A DNA stretch of 57,489 nucleotides from Anaerolineales bacterium (GCA_013360875.1 JABWAU010000008.1:1-57489); one strand, 5' to 3'. Numbered from the stretch's first letter, positions 1 through 8,569 are shown. Program-made: numbers and translations. The notes: generated from the sequence alone by a model not told the origin.

Positions 1-232
1 TATCTGCAAAATTTTAAAGTTATTCATCATCAAAAAACCTTTACATAAATCGAATAATAGATATACAATCAACGAAGTTGCATGACATGATTACATGATT
101 CAATCAATATGTTTGTTGAATCAATGCAAATAAAAATATCAACTTGTAACGTGAACGTGCAACACGATCAGGAAGAGGCAATGCCGCATGAAGAATCATC
201 CTGATTGACAGAAAAGAAGAAAAGGATTTGAC
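1..232. other. AT-rich upstream region, no gene seen
   Basis: This stretch is much richer in A+T than the rest of the window and has no convincing coding frame. It contains a small inverted repeat, GATTCAA at 97-103 facing TTGAATC at 116-122, and several CATGAT/CATGAC direct repeats at about 82-98, which could be a regulator site. A 7-codon frame with a purine-rich ribosome-binding site begins at 181, too short to call. It is probably the promoter region of the ATP-grasp gene at 233; no clear -35/-10 pair was found. Confidence 0.4.
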
Positions 233-1252
233 ATGTATATCTGTGTATTATCGAGCGTGCCGGAGGATCCGAACGACAAGCCGTACGATCCGTCTCCGCA
301 TATGAACGGATTCAAATGGAAACATCACCGCGTGGATCCAAGGGAGGTCGAAAAGCAAATGCGCAACCTCGTCAACGAAGGCGTGGACGTGTTCGTCAAT
401 CTGTGCGACGGCACGCCTGACGACGCTCTTTCAGGAATCGGGCTGGTGCAACTAATGGAGAAGATGGGACTGGCATTTACCGGAGCCGATTCCAAATTCT
501 TCGATCCCTCCCGCCAGGAGATGAAGACCTACGCAAAGAAGGCGAACATCCCCGCGCCGAACTGGGTGATGGTGGACCGCATCCAGGAGGTGGAGCGCGC
601 CGCGAAGAAATTACGTTTTCCCGTTCTAGTCAAACCGCCGCATGGATACGCCAGCATCGGCATCACGCGCGATTCGCGCTGTGAGAACCTGGAGCAACTC
701 AAAGTCCAGGCGGGACGCGAGATCGAACAGTTCGGACGCGCGCTCCTCGAGGAATTCATCGAAGGACGCGAGTTCACCTGCCTGATCGCCGAAAATCCCG
801 ACGACCCGAAGAATCCCATCACTTTCAAGCCGGTCGAATTCATCTTCCCGGAAGGCGAGACCTTCAAACATTACGCCATGAAATGGGTCGAGTACGAAAA
901 GATGTCCGTTGCGCCTGTGGACGACCCGCGCATCGAAAAGACCCTGCGCGAACAGACCGCGCGTCTGTTCAAAACCATGGACGGCAACGGCTATGCCCGG
1001 TGCGACTACCGCATGGCTTCGGACGGGACGTTGTACATGCTCGAGATCAACCCGAACTGCGGCATCTTCTATGCGCCGCACGAACCCGGCTCGGCGGATT
1101 TCTCGCTGCTCAACGACCCGCTCTACAACCATCATAAATTCCTGCACCTGATCATCCGCTCCGCGCAAAAGAGACAAGCCGCCCTGCTCGCCGCAAGAAT
1201 GAAGAGGAGGCAGGTTCGCAAACAGCGCACGGAACAGATGGCGTACGCGTAA
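233..1252 (+). CDS. ATP-grasp ligase, D-alanine--D-alanine ligase-like
   Basis: A 339-residue protein with an ATP-grasp fold. Visible features are the N-terminal segment FVNLCDGTPDDALSGIGLVQ (about 55-75), the central ATP-binding segment FPVLVKPPHGYASIGI (about 129-144) and the C-terminal metal/phosphate-binding segment around YARCDYRMASDGTLYMLEIN (about 252-271). The residues R/D/E...N match the family's Mg-ATP ligands. D-Ala-D-Ala ligases share this pattern, but the N-terminal substrate half is not typical of Ddl. I therefore call only an ATP-dependent carboxylate-amine/thiol ligase of unknown substrate. The C-terminal 30 residues are rich in Lys, Arg and Gln. An AAGGA ribosome-binding site lies about 7 nt before the ATG. 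It stands alone, with a repeat-filled gap after it. Confidence 0.75.
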   Translation: MYICVLSSVPEDPNDKPYDPSPHMNGFKWKHHRVDPREVEKQMRNLVNEGVDVFVNLCDGTPDDALSGIGLVQLMEKMGLAFTGADSKFFDPSRQEMKTYAKKANIPAPNWVMVDRIQEVERAAKKLRFPVLVKPPHGYASIGITRDSRCENLEQLKVQAGREIEQFGRALLEEFIEGREFTCLIAENPDDPKNPITFKPVEFIFPEGETFKHYAMKWVEYEKMSVAPVDDPRIEKTLREQTARLFKTMDGNGYARCDYRMASDGTLYMLEINPNCGIFYAPHEPGSADFSLLNDPLYNHHKFLHLIIRSAQKRQAALLAARMKRRQVRKQRTEQMAYA

Positions 1253-1253
1253 T

Positions 1254-1286
1254 TCAGTCGTCAGTGACCAGTGATCAATGATTGGT
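1254..1286. repeat. Short CAGTGA/ACTG-type intergenic repeat
   Basis: Degenerate direct repeats of CAGT/GATCA character (TCAGTcgTCAGTGACCAGTG) lie right after the ATP-grasp stop codon. A similar series in the opposite sense (CACTGATACTATTCACTGAA) is at 3796-3835. Both look like copies of one low-complexity intergenic family. Confidence 0.35.
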
Positions 1287-1321
1287 GAGCGGACCCTTCG
1301 ATGTCCGCTCATTTGTTTATA

Positions 1322-1419
1322 ATCAGTACTTCACGAAAGCGCGTATTAGGCGGCCTCTACCGCCCGTATTTGCGTTAGAGAACGCAAATTACGCGGCGTT
1401 TTCGTGATTTACCGATAAT
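1322..1419 (+). repeat. Cloverleaf-like palindromic repeat, family A, copy 1
   Basis: An imperfect palindrome of about 97 bp. The outer arms are TCACGAAAgCGC (1331-1342) and GCGTTTTCGTGA (1397-1408). Inside are two smaller hairpins: GGCGG..CCGCC (about 1350-1365) and TTTGCGTT-AGAG-AACGCAAA (1369-1388). Copies 2 and 3 are at 29236-29328 and 57395-57487. Across the copies the inner stem changes from GTT/AAC to GCC/GGC on both sides, so pairing is kept. It has no ORF. It resembles a small non-autonomous (MITE/REP-like) element. Confidence 0.8.
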
Positions 1420-1469
1420 AAATTGACTGTTGCTTCCAAAGTGGCAGTCAATTGTCACTGGAGGTACAC

Positions 1470-2318
1470 ATGCTCAAGAAAAAGATCGCATTCATCGGAC
1501 CCGGCGTGATGGCGGAAGCCATGATCTCGGGGCTTTCCCGCCAAAAACTTGCAAAGCCCGAAAACATCACCGCGTCCGGTCCGCGCGAGGAACGGTTGAA
1601 GGAACTCGAAGGAAGATACGGGATCAAAACGGCGACCGATAACGCCATCGCCGCCTCGCACGCGAACGTGGTCGTTCTTTCCGTCAAACCCCAGCGTCTC
1701 AGCGAGGTGATGAAGGGATTGAAAGGCATCCGCCCCGACGCGCTGGTCCTGTCCATTGTTGCGGGCGCGAGCATCAGAAAGATCGGAACGGGATTGAAAC
1801 ATAAGGCGGTGGTGCGCTCCATGCCGAATACGCCCGGTCAAATTGGCGAGGGCATCACCGTTTGGACCTCGTCGAAGGAAGCGACCGAGGAACAACGGCA
1901 GATGACGCGCGCCATTCTCGGCGCGTTGGGCGAGGAGGTCTTCGTCGAGGACGAAAGTTACCTCGACATGGCGACGGCTCTTTCCGGAACCGGACCCGCC
2001 TATGTGTTCCTGTTCACCGAAGCCTTGATTGATGCCGGCGTCCACATGGGATTTCCGCGCCGCATCGCCGAACAATTGGTCCTGCAGACGATCAAAGGCT
2101 CCGCGTCTTTCTACCATCAGGCTGGTCGCCATCCCGCGACCTTGCGCAATCAAGTGACCTCTCCCGGCGGGACATCGGCTGAGGCTTTGTACTATCTCGA
2201 AAAGGCGGGCTTCCGCACAGCCATCTCGCGCGCCGTCTGGGCGGCGTACCAGCGGTCACTCGAGTTGGGGAAGGAGAAGCCGGGTCACATTGATCCGCAC
2301 GATGAGACGGAGAAATAA
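1470..2318 (+). CDS. proC: Pyrroline-5-carboxylate reductase
   Basis: A 282-residue protein that catalyses the last step of proline synthesis, NAD(P)H-dependent reduction of 1-pyrroline-5-carboxylate to proline. It has an N-terminal Rossmann segment (IAFIGPGVMAEAMISGL, about 5-21) and then SVKPQ and RSMPNTP (the conserved nucleotide-side loops). The C-terminal dimerisation domain carries ALSGTGPAYVFLFTEALIDA and the signature region around VTSPGGTSAEALYYLE. Length is normal for the family. A TTG six codons upstream (1452) is also in frame. The ATG at 1470 is preferred because GGAGG sits 5 nt before it. The next gene follows after 20 nt, so the two may be co-transcribed. Confidence 0.96.
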   Translation: MLKKKIAFIGPGVMAEAMISGLSRQKLAKPENITASGPREERLKELEGRYGIKTATDNAIAASHANVVVLSVKPQRLSEVMKGLKGIRPDALVLSIVAGASIRKIGTGLKHKAVVRSMPNTPGQIGEGITVWTSSKEATEEQRQMTRAILGALGEEVFVEDESYLDMATALSGTGPAYVFLFTEALIDAGVHMGFPRRIAEQLVLQTIKGSASFYHQAGRHPATLRNQVTSPGGTSAEALYYLEKAGFRTAISRAVWAAYQRSLELGKEKPGHIDPHDETEK

Positions 2319-2338
2319 TCTCCACAGGAGGTTCACCC

Positions 2339-2728
2339 ATGACCGCTCGATCAAGACGGCGTCACAGATCGGGGGACGATGCCGGAACCGAGGCTGAGAA
2401 GATTCTCGAATTGATGTACGCGCAGGGAAAAGCGCAGTTCGGCGATGCGATGAAATCGTTCTGGCTGTACGACGGCGACCTGTGCCCAGGCTGCCTGGCG
2501 CGTCCCATTGACAGGATAAAGTTCAAAGGCAAGGATGCCGTGTCCATCAACGGTTTCATATACCGCCCGCGCGGGGTGCTGATCGGGTATTTCCTGTGCG
2601 AGGTCTGCGCCAAGTACATTTTCAAAGAGGCGGAGAAAAATCCATATAAGGAGACCCCCCTCCACGCCGATATCGAGCGGAATCTGGCAGATGCCTATCT
2701 CAGGTATTTGTCGTCGCTGGATGCGTGA
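2339..2728 (+). CDS. Small Cys-rich protein, probably zinc-binding
   Basis: A 129-residue protein that I do not recognise. It has two Cys pairs, CPGC (about 54-57) and CEVC (about 87-90), about 30 residues apart, a spacing that fits a treble-clef or zinc-ribbon site. The basic N-terminus and the acidic, helical C-terminus (EAEKNPYKETPLHADIERNL) show no membrane segment or signal peptide. AGGAGG at about 2325 gives a strong start. It follows proC by 20 nt on the same strand, so an operon with proC is likely, though no metabolic link is evident. It converges on the membrane-protein genes at 2755-3656. Confidence 0.6.
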   Translation: MTARSRRRHRSGDDAGTEAEKILELMYAQGKAQFGDAMKSFWLYDGDLCPGCLARPIDRIKFKGKDAVSINGFIYRPRGVLIGYFLCEVCAKYIFKEAEKNPYKETPLHADIERNLADAYLRYLSSLDA

Positions 2729-2754
2729 ATGCCAGAACCACTTTGCCTGTTTGT

Positions 2755-3171
2755 CTATCCTTCGGGCGGCAATGGGATCAGTGGAGAAGGGGTGAACATG
2801 ACGGGCGGAGGAGTGGAAGAACGAAAGATAAATATATAGGCAAGAAGGATACAAACGATTACCATTCCCAAACCGCCAAAGACCAAGCCCATGACCGCCG
2901 CTCCCTTTGAGACGCCTTCCCCCTTTCCCTTCACGATCCTTCGGAACGCAATCAGTGAAATGACCAAGCCTATTAATCCAAGAAGCCAGCCGCCCAGCGC
3001 AATAAATAATATCGTGAAACCAGCGGCAAGAGGCGCGGCGAGTTCGTAGCGGTTAAAGTCATATACGAACGGAACGATGAATGCTGTTGCAATCAATCCT
3101 ACCGACAGACCGCCCAGTACGCAACCAATGTTTGCCAGCCAGTCAACTTTACGAGCGGGTTGTGTTTCCAT
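2755..3171 (-). CDS. Small membrane protein, DUF4190-like
   Basis: A 138-residue protein with three hydrophobic helices: IGCVLGGLSVGLIATAFIV, an alanine/leucine-rich segment near 55-85 (LAAGFTILFIALGGWLLGLI) and MGLVFGGLGMVIVCILLAYI. The pattern of helix, basic loop FRRIVKGKGEGVSKGAA and glycine-rich helix is like DUF4190-type proteins. The ATG at 3171 is used because GGAGG lies 6-7 nt upstream; the frame stays open 36 codons further without such a site. The last residues (TPSPLIPLPPEG) look like read-through into a repeat. The gene upstream (3210-3656) is a paralog that also starts METQ, so this is a tandem duplication. Confidence 0.6.
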   Translation of the reverse strand: METQPARKVDWLANIGCVLGGLSVGLIATAFIVPFVYDFNRYELAAPLAAGFTILFIALGGWLLGLIGLVISLIAFRRIVKGKGEGVSKGAAVMGLVFGGLGMVIVCILLAYIFIFRSSTPPPVMFTPSPLIPLPPEG

Positions 3172-3209
3172 ACGAACCTCCAAATACCAATAAACAGGGT
3201 CTTTTCCGA

Positions 3210-3656
3210 CTAAGGAAAAGCGTTGAAAACTTCGTGTTCTTCGCGCTCTTTGCAGTTCAAAATTGGCATTTTGCGCCACAAAACATTGCTCTCCGACAAA
3301 CTGCTAGGATGCGAAAAGTACAGACATAAAAAAATAATTGGAAGGATTACCAAAGGAATCCCGCCAAGGATCAGCCCAATGACCGCCGTTTTCTTGACCG
3401 TACCATGGTTGCCCGCTTTAGTATTCCTCCAGAAAGCGATAACGGCAAAGACACAGGCCAGCAGGGCTGATGCCGCATCGAAGAAAAGCAGAATGGTGAA
3501 CAGACAGCCCAGTACAAGCCCTATATCACGATAAACAATATTTCCGTTCAACAGGGTGGACAAAGTTAGAATTATTAGAAGCCCAACAGACCATATTCCA
3601 AGGGTGCGACTGTCATTTGCTCCTTGTTCAATCTTTTTAAAAGTTTGAGTCTCCAT
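3210..3656 (-). CDS. Small membrane protein, tandem paralog of the next gene
   Basis: A 148-residue protein with helices LGIWSVGLLIILTLSTLL, IGLVLGCLFTILLFFDAASALLACVFAVIAF and AVIGLILGGIPLVILPIIFLCLYF. It shares the METQ start, the loop before a third glycine-rich helix (NHGTVKKTAVIGLILGG against EGVSKGAAVMGLVFGG) and overall layout with the protein at 2755-3171. It therefore belongs to the same DUF4190-like family. The stop lies 38 nt before the paralog's start, so the two are probably co-transcribed. The 25-residue C-terminal tail after the last helix (SLSESNVLWRKM...) is polar and not shared. Base composition is lower in G+C than neighbouring genes. Confidence 0.55.
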   Translation of the reverse strand: METQTFKKIEQGANDSRTLGIWSVGLLIILTLSTLLNGNIVYRDIGLVLGCLFTILLFFDAASALLACVFAVIAFWRNTKAGNHGTVKKTAVIGLILGGIPLVILPIIFLCLYFSHPSSLSESNVLWRKMPILNCKEREEHEVFNAFP

Positions 3657-3795
3657 GCCTGCCTTCCGATACGGATAAAACTGTTTGAAGCATTATTGCA
3701 CAAACGAATGCCAAAAGCAACGGGCAAATACGTTTTATAATTCGGGGGGCGAATATCACACAGCATCCATCTGTGACGAAGCGCGCACCATGTAA

Positions 3796-3835
3796 CACTG
3801 CCCACTGATACTATTCACTGAACACTAGTTACTGA
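3796..3835. repeat. Short CACTGA-type intergenic repeat
   Basis: Degenerate tandem repeats of CACTG(A)/ACTA (for example CACTGATACTATTCACTGAA) fill the gap just before the ABC-F start. They resemble, in opposite orientation, the series at 1254-1286. They leave no room for an ordinary ribosome-binding site apart from TGAGGA just before the ATG. Confidence 0.35.
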
Positions 3836-3838
3836 GGA

Positions 3839-5866
3839 ATGTCCCTCATCACCGTCTCCTCCCTCTCCAAATCCTTCGGCGCGGAAGATATTTTTTCCGG
3901 CGTCACGTTTACCGTTGCCAAAGGCGCGCGGCTGGCGCTCGTGGGTCCCAACGGCATCGGCAAGACGACCCTTCTCCGCATCCTCATCGGTGAAGAGGAA
4001 CCCTCGTCGGGAACGGTCACGCGCGCCAGGAATCTGCGTATCGGTTACCTCTCGCAGGAGGCGGATTTCGAACTCGAGGGCGTGTTGTGGGATGTGTGCC
4101 TCGAGCCGTTTGCGGACCTCATCCGTATGCAGGCGGAATTGGAAAAACTCGAAAGCGAAATGTCAGACCCATCGAAGCGGGATCAAGCTTTGGTCAGGTA
4201 TGGAAGCGTGCAGCACGAGTTCGAGCGGCGCGGTGGATACGTCTATCCCGTCAAGATCAAACAGGTCCTCACAGGCTTGGGATTCGACGAGTCCGATTTT
4301 CATATCTCGCTCGATCATTTATCGGGTGGACAACGCACGCGTGCGCATCTGGCGCGTCTGCTATTGTCGAATCCTGATCTGCTTTTGCTCGATGAGCCGA
4401 CCAATCATCTCGATATCAAAGCCGTCGAGTGGCTCGAAGGTTACCTGACGCAATGGGAGGGCGCGGCGGTCATCGTTTCACATGATCGTTATTTTCTCGA
4501 CCATGCCTGCAACGCCCTGCTCGAGATGGCGGTGAGCGGTTCGGAATATTATCGCGGCAATTACTCAACCTATTTGCAGGAACGTGAGATCCGCTGGGCG
4601 CATCGCTTCGAAGTTTTTGAAGGCGAGAAGGAAAAACTTCTCAAGGAAGTGGAGTACATCAAGAAAAATATTTCGGGGCAGAACGTTCAGCAAGCCAAAG
4701 GCAGGCTGCGGCGGTTGACGCGCGTGGTGCAGGCGATCGAACAGGTCGGCATGGATACGGTGGTCAATTCGAATTGGTCACAGTTGGATGTGGAGACCAC
4801 GACCAGCCCATTCAGTGTGGAGGAAGCGGAACGGCGCGTGCGCGGACTTCGTCCGCCGCAACGCGTCACACCTGACCTGCATCTGCACCTGCGTTCGACG
4901 AATCGTTCCGGCGACCTGGTCATTCGCACGAAAAATCTCACGGTGGGTTATCCCGCTGAAAATGGATTGCCTGAAAAAGTCTTGTTCTCCGCGCCGGATA
5001 TCGAATTGAGACGGCTGGATTGCGCGGCGTTGATCGGGCCGAACGGCGCGGGCAAATCAACGTTCCTCAAGACGATACTCGGTTCCCTCTCCCCTTTGGC
5101 TGGCGAGGTGATCCTGGGAGCGAGTCTGCATATCGGCTATTTCGCGCAGGCACACGAGGGACTCGACCCCGAAAAAACCGTGCTGGAGGAGATCCTTGCC
5201 GCGTCGCCCGGCATGTTGCCCTATCAGGGACGAGACTACCTCGGCAAATACCTCTTCTCCGGCGATGACGTGTTCAAAAAAGTGTCCATGCTTTCCGGCG
5301 GCGAACGCGGACGACTTGCGTTAGCCAAACTCGCTCTCGAGGACACCAATTTGTTGTTGCTCGATGAACCGACGAACCATCTGGACATTCCCTCGCAGGA
5401 AGCATTGCAATCCGTCCTGGGCGCGTATCAAGGCACGATCATCCTGGTCACCCACGACCGTTATCTCGTGGACGCGCTGGCGACACAGATCTGGGAGATC
5501 AACCCGGACGAATCGCATTTGACCGTATTCAACGGCACGTATTCACAAATGAAAGAGGAACGCGAGAAGGAAGCCGCGCGGCTGGCAATACAAGAATCTC
5601 CAGTCTCCGGTTCTCTGGTCTCCAATTCTCGTTCCACGAAAAACGCCAGGAACAAGGAAACCAAAGAAGAACGCCGCCGCATCGCCCAATTGCAGGAACT
5701 CGAAAACACCATCGCCGAACTCGAAGCGACGCTGGCGAATCTCTCCAACCAGCTGGAAAGTCCTTTCGTGAAACCCGCCGAAGCCGCGAAGTTGGGAACG
5801 GAATACGAGCGCGTGCAAAAGAAAATGGATGAAAAGTTGAACGAGTGGGAGAGGATGCAGGGGTAA
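3839..5866 (+). CDS. ABC-F family ATPase (Uup/EttA-type)
   Basis: A 675-residue soluble protein with two ABC ATPase domains and no membrane segment, the layout of ABC-F proteins that act on ribosomes. Domain 1 has Walker A GPNGIGKTT (36-44), signature LSGGQRTRAHLARLL (about 161) and Walker B LLLLDEPTNHLD (about 182). Domain 2 has GPNGAGKST, LSGGERGRLALAKLAL and LLLLDEPTNHLD. Both H-loops (SHDRYF, THDRYL) are present. The inter-domain linker is basic and helical, as in translation-factor members. The C-terminal 80 residues form a coiled coil (QLQELENTIAELEATLANL), as in Uup. A Ser-rich stretch before it (ESPVSGSLVSNSRS) is encoded by repeat-like DNA at 5593-5630. Which ABC-F subgroup it belongs to is not decided. 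Confidence 0.9.
   Translation: MSLITVSSLSKSFGAEDIFSGVTFTVAKGARLALVGPNGIGKTTLLRILIGEEEPSSGTVTRARNLRIGYLSQEADFELEGVLWDVCLEPFADLIRMQAELEKLESEMSDPSKRDQALVRYGSVQHEFERRGGYVYPVKIKQVLTGLGFDESDFHISLDHLSGGQRTRAHLARLLLSNPDLLLLDEPTNHLDIKAVEWLEGYLTQWEGAAVIVSHDRYFLDHACNALLEMAVSGSEYYRGNYSTYLQEREIRWAHRFEVFEGEKEKLLKEVEYIKKNISGQNVQQAKGRLRRLTRVVQAIEQVGMDTVVNSNWSQLDVETTTSPFSVEEAERRVRGLRPPQRVTPDLHLHLRSTNRSGDLVIRTKNLTVGYPAENGLPEKVLFSAPDIELRRLDCAALIGPNGAGKSTFLKTILGSLSPLAGEVILGASLHIGYFAQAHEGLDPEKTVLEEILAASPGMLPYQGRDYLGKYLFSGDDVFKKVSMLSGGERGRLALAKLALEDTNLLLLDEPTNHLDIPSQEALQSVLGAYQGTIILVTHDRYLVDALATQIWEINPDESHLTVFNGTYSQMKEEREKEAARLAIQESPVSGSLVSNSRSTKNARNKETKEERRRIAQLQELENTIAELEATLANLSNQLESPFVKPAEAAKLGTEYERVQKKMDEKLNEWERMQG
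5593..5630. repeat. Intergenic-type repeat read in frame inside the ABC-F gene
   Basis: The DNA is a run of CTCCAGTCTCCGGTTCTCTG-like units (CTCCAG, CTCCGG, CTCTGG, CTCCAA) unlike the surrounding codons. It encodes the Ser-rich linker between ATPase domain 2 and the C-terminal coiled coil, a place where an insertion would be tolerated. Confidence 0.45.
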
Positions 5867-6096
5867 TAAAGTGCAATACTATTCCCACACACGAGGGATA
5901 TCTCTTTCCGAAAGGAAGCACATAATGTCTGGGAAGAGCCAACTACAGGTGGATTGCCTGCAAATGAGTCACACTGCGGGCGTTGAAGGCGCTGAAGAGG
6001 GTCGAACATACCCCTTCTGAAAAGATCTGATCGTTTGATTCCGTTTCCTTGTCCAACGCGCCGGGAAAAAATATTTCTCGGCACATTCATCCCGTT

Positions 6097-8418
6097 CTAC
6101 GCTCCATCGTCCTTCGGCGGCGCAGTGGGACCATAATCCAATACCTGCCGCATCTGTGTTCCTCCCTCCGGCGGACCGACGATCCCTTTATCTTCCATCA
6201 TGTCCACAAGCCGCGCGGCGCGCGTATAGCCGATGCGTAACCGTCTCTGTAGCATGGAGACGGAGGCGCGTCCCTCCCTGCGAACGAGGTCAACTGCCTC
6301 GGCGAGTAACGGATCGGTGTTGGCGTCTTCCGCCGCCACATCGTCGAACATGGCGGTTTGTTTGAGCGGCGCGTCAGACCTGGGAATATCTGTGGGCATG
6401 GCGGGCGCGGCATAGGGACTCGCGCCTCCCAGTTGGGCACGCCAGAAATCCACGAGGTTCGTAATCTCACGATCCGAGACGAACACACCCTGCAGGCGGA
6501 CCGGGGCGGGCGCGTCCGGCGCCTGGAAGAGCATGTCGCCGCGGCCCAGCAACCGCTCCGCGCCGGGCTGGTCGAGGATGACGCGGCTGTCGGTGTTGGA
6601 GGCAACCGCAAAGGCGATGCGAGCCGGGAAGTTCGCCTTGATGAGTCCCGTCACCACGTCCACAGACGGGCGTTGGGTGGCGAGGATCATGTGGATGCCG
6701 GTGGCGCGCGCCAGTTGCGCGAGACGGGTGATGGTCTGCTCCGTTTCGGTCGGCGAGATCATCATCAGGTCCGCCAGTTCGTCAATGACAACGATCAACA
6801 GCGGAAGCCGTTTTTGTCCCTGCAGTTTCATGCGGGCGTTATATTCCGTGATGTTGCGCGCACCGATCTGCGAGAACATGTGATACCGTCTGTCCATTTC
6901 ACGGGTCATCCATTGCAATGCGCCGATCACGCGCTCCACCTCCACGACCACCGGCGAAAGCAGGTGCGGGATGCCGTTGTAACCGGTCAACTCCACGCGT
7001 TTGGGGTCCACGAGGATCAACTTCAATTCGTCGGGCGTGTTATGCAAAAGCAGGCAGGTGAGGATCGAGTTCACGCAGACCGATTTACCGGAGCCTGTGG
7101 TGCCGGCGATCAACAGGTGAGGCATGTTTTCCAGCGTTGTGCTGACCGGGTGTCCCGTCACGTCCCTGCCGAGGGCGAACTTCAGCGGGTTCGCGTTGCG
7201 CTGGAACGGTTCGCTCTCGACGATATCGCGCAAAGCGACGAGCGTCATTTCGTCGTTCGGGACCTCGATGCCCACGTAACTGTGACCCGGCACCGGCGCC
7301 TGGATGCGGATGCGCGGCGCGGCGAGCGCGAGGGCGAGATCGTCCGCCAGCGAGGCGATCTTGTTGACGCGCACCTTCATGCGCCCGCTTCGGGTCTCGA
7401 CGAAAAGCGGCTCCACCCCGAATTGCGTGATCGAAGGTCCGCGATTGATCTCCACCACCTGCACCGGCGCGCCGAAGGACGCCAGCGTCTCCTGAATTAA
7501 TCGGGCGCGCTGCTGGATAAACTCCTCGTTGACCTCCGGCGCAGAGCCTGATTCAAGGATATTCTTCACATCCGGCAACTGCCATTGAATGACCGCCTCC
7601 GCCGGTTTCATGGTTCGGACCGGCGCGCCGGTCGCGGGAGGTTCATGGACGACAGGTTCGGGGCGATTCAGAGGCGTATACCCGTTCGAGGCGACCTGCG
7701 CGGCTTCAGCCGATGCCGGGACTTCCTTTTTAACGAGGCGTCGAGCAAGTTCCTCCCGCAGGCGCGCGTACAGAGGACCGACCCATTTGAACATTTCCTG
7801 TATTTCGATATCGAATGTCATGGTCGAGGCGATCAAGAGCCACGCCAGCAGGGAAATGATCGCGCCGCCCCTGCCAAAATAATCGAACAAAAATTTCTGG
7901 AACGCGCCGCCGATGAAACCGCCGCCCGCCCCGTCCATCGCGGCTTGATCCGCCAGTTCGGGCGCGGCGATGATCGTGTGCATGCTTGCCAACAACCACA
8001 GGAACAGGAGAACGATCCCGGTGGCGCGTTCCAGCGTAAGCGGGGGAAGTTTCTCGATGCGGCGCAGGATGAGCCAGACGCCCATCACGATCAAACCGAT
8101 CGGCAGGATGTAGATGCCCCAGCCAAAGGTGCGGCTCAATATGCCGATCAGGCTTTCAGTGACGGCGCTTCGCTGCGCCGAGAAAAGGATGAGGACCGTC
8201 AACATCCCCGCCACCGCTATCACCGCGCCGACCACGTCCAGTTTGCGTTCGTCGGAGAGGGAATCCCACCAGGAAAACGAAACAGGTTCCGGCGCGCGTG
8301 AAGCGTGATGCGAAGCCCCTCCCCGTTTCGAGGAAGACTTGTCCCTGCCGGGCGTCGTTCCCTTTGTTTTCGATCCGGCTTTGGTCTTGTTTGGGGAAAA
8401 CGGTGTCTTGAGCGGCAT
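6097..8418 (-). CDS. ftsK: DNA translocase FtsK/SpoIIIE
   Basis: A 773-residue septal DNA pump that moves chromosome ends into daughter cells. The N-terminus is basic and Ser/Lys-rich, followed by four hydrophobic helices (VVGAVIAVAGMLTVLILF, GIYILPIGLIVMGVWLIL, ATGIVLLFLWLLASMHTII, AIISLLAWLLIASTMTF). The alpha/beta motor has Walker A TTGSGKS (about 438-444) and Walker B LLIVVIDELADL (about 535-546). The C-terminal winged-helix gamma domain (about 705-760, RASVSMLQRRLRIGYTRAAR) should read KOPS-like DNA sites. The helical linker is short. The frame is open for seven codons upstream, but the ATG at 8418 fits a -10 element 9 nt upstream. It faces the ABC-F gene across a 230-bp gap (5867-6096) in which I see nothing. 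Confidence 0.95.
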   Translation of the reverse strand: MPLKTPFSPNKTKAGSKTKGTTPGRDKSSSKRGGASHHASRAPEPVSFSWWDSLSDERKLDVVGAVIAVAGMLTVLILFSAQRSAVTESLIGILSRTFGWGIYILPIGLIVMGVWLILRRIEKLPPLTLERATGIVLLFLWLLASMHTIIAAPELADQAAMDGAGGGFIGGAFQKFLFDYFGRGGAIISLLAWLLIASTMTFDIEIQEMFKWVGPLYARLREELARRLVKKEVPASAEAAQVASNGYTPLNRPEPVVHEPPATGAPVRTMKPAEAVIQWQLPDVKNILESGSAPEVNEEFIQQRARLIQETLASFGAPVQVVEINRGPSITQFGVEPLFVETRSGRMKVRVNKIASLADDLALALAAPRIRIQAPVPGHSYVGIEVPNDEMTLVALRDIVESEPFQRNANPLKFALGRDVTGHPVSTTLENMPHLLIAGTTGSGKSVCVNSILTCLLLHNTPDELKLILVDPKRVELTGYNGIPHLLSPVVVEVERVIGALQWMTREMDRRYHMFSQIGARNITEYNARMKLQGQKRLPLLIVVIDELADLMMISPTETEQTITRLAQLARATGIHMILATQRPSVDVVTGLIKANFPARIAFAVASNTDSRVILDQPGAERLLGRGDMLFQAPDAPAPVRLQGVFVSDREITNLVDFWRAQLGGASPYAAPAMPTDIPRSDAPLKQTAMFDDVAAEDANTDPLLAEAVDLVRREGRASVSMLQRRLRIGYTRAARLVDMMEDKGIVGPPEGGTQMRQVLDYGPTAPPKDDGA

Positions 8419-8427
8419 GTTTCCCGG

Positions 8428-8433
8428 AGTATA
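8428..8433 (-). promoter_or_regulatory. Possible extended -10 of ftsK, near-leaderless
   Basis: On the minus strand the sequence TGTGCTATACT ends 9 nt before the ftsK ATG. TATACT with a TG two bases upstream is a good extended -10. No good -35 is visible. Transcription would start about 2-3 nt before the ATG, giving a nearly leaderless mRNA. Confidence 0.4.
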
Positions 8434-8489
8434 GCACAAATGGTCTGGTTTTCATTATGGGGTAAAATTGCGTCACTGACGTAATGAGC

Positions 8490-8542
8490 CGTCCCGAAGG
8501 TTTGGGCGAACGATAAAGCCGAACTAAACAACCTTCGGGACG
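8490..8542. repeat. 13-bp inverted repeat between ftsK and rnz
   Basis: CGTCCCGAAGGTT (8490-8502) faces AACCTTCGGGACG (8530-8542), a perfect 13-bp stem with a 27-nt loop. GCGAACGATAA in the loop is echoed by GCGTAAACGATAA just downstream. It lies between the divergent ftsK and rnz genes, so it could be an operator or a REP-like element. It lacks a T-run and is not a terminator of either gene. Confidence 0.6.
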
Positions 8543-8569
8543 TTCTGCGTAAACGATAAGGAACCTCCA

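Noticed and set aside
181-204. Seven-codon leader peptide before the ATP-grasp gene
   Set aside because: A ribosome-binding site is present but no attenuator structure or runs of one regulatory codon are visible.
6358-7500. Long plus-strand open frame (380 codons)
   Set aside because: It lies wholly antisense to ftsK, whose motifs are unmistakable. The predicted protein is His/Asp/Arg-rich without any domain, as expected from a GC-rich antisense frame.
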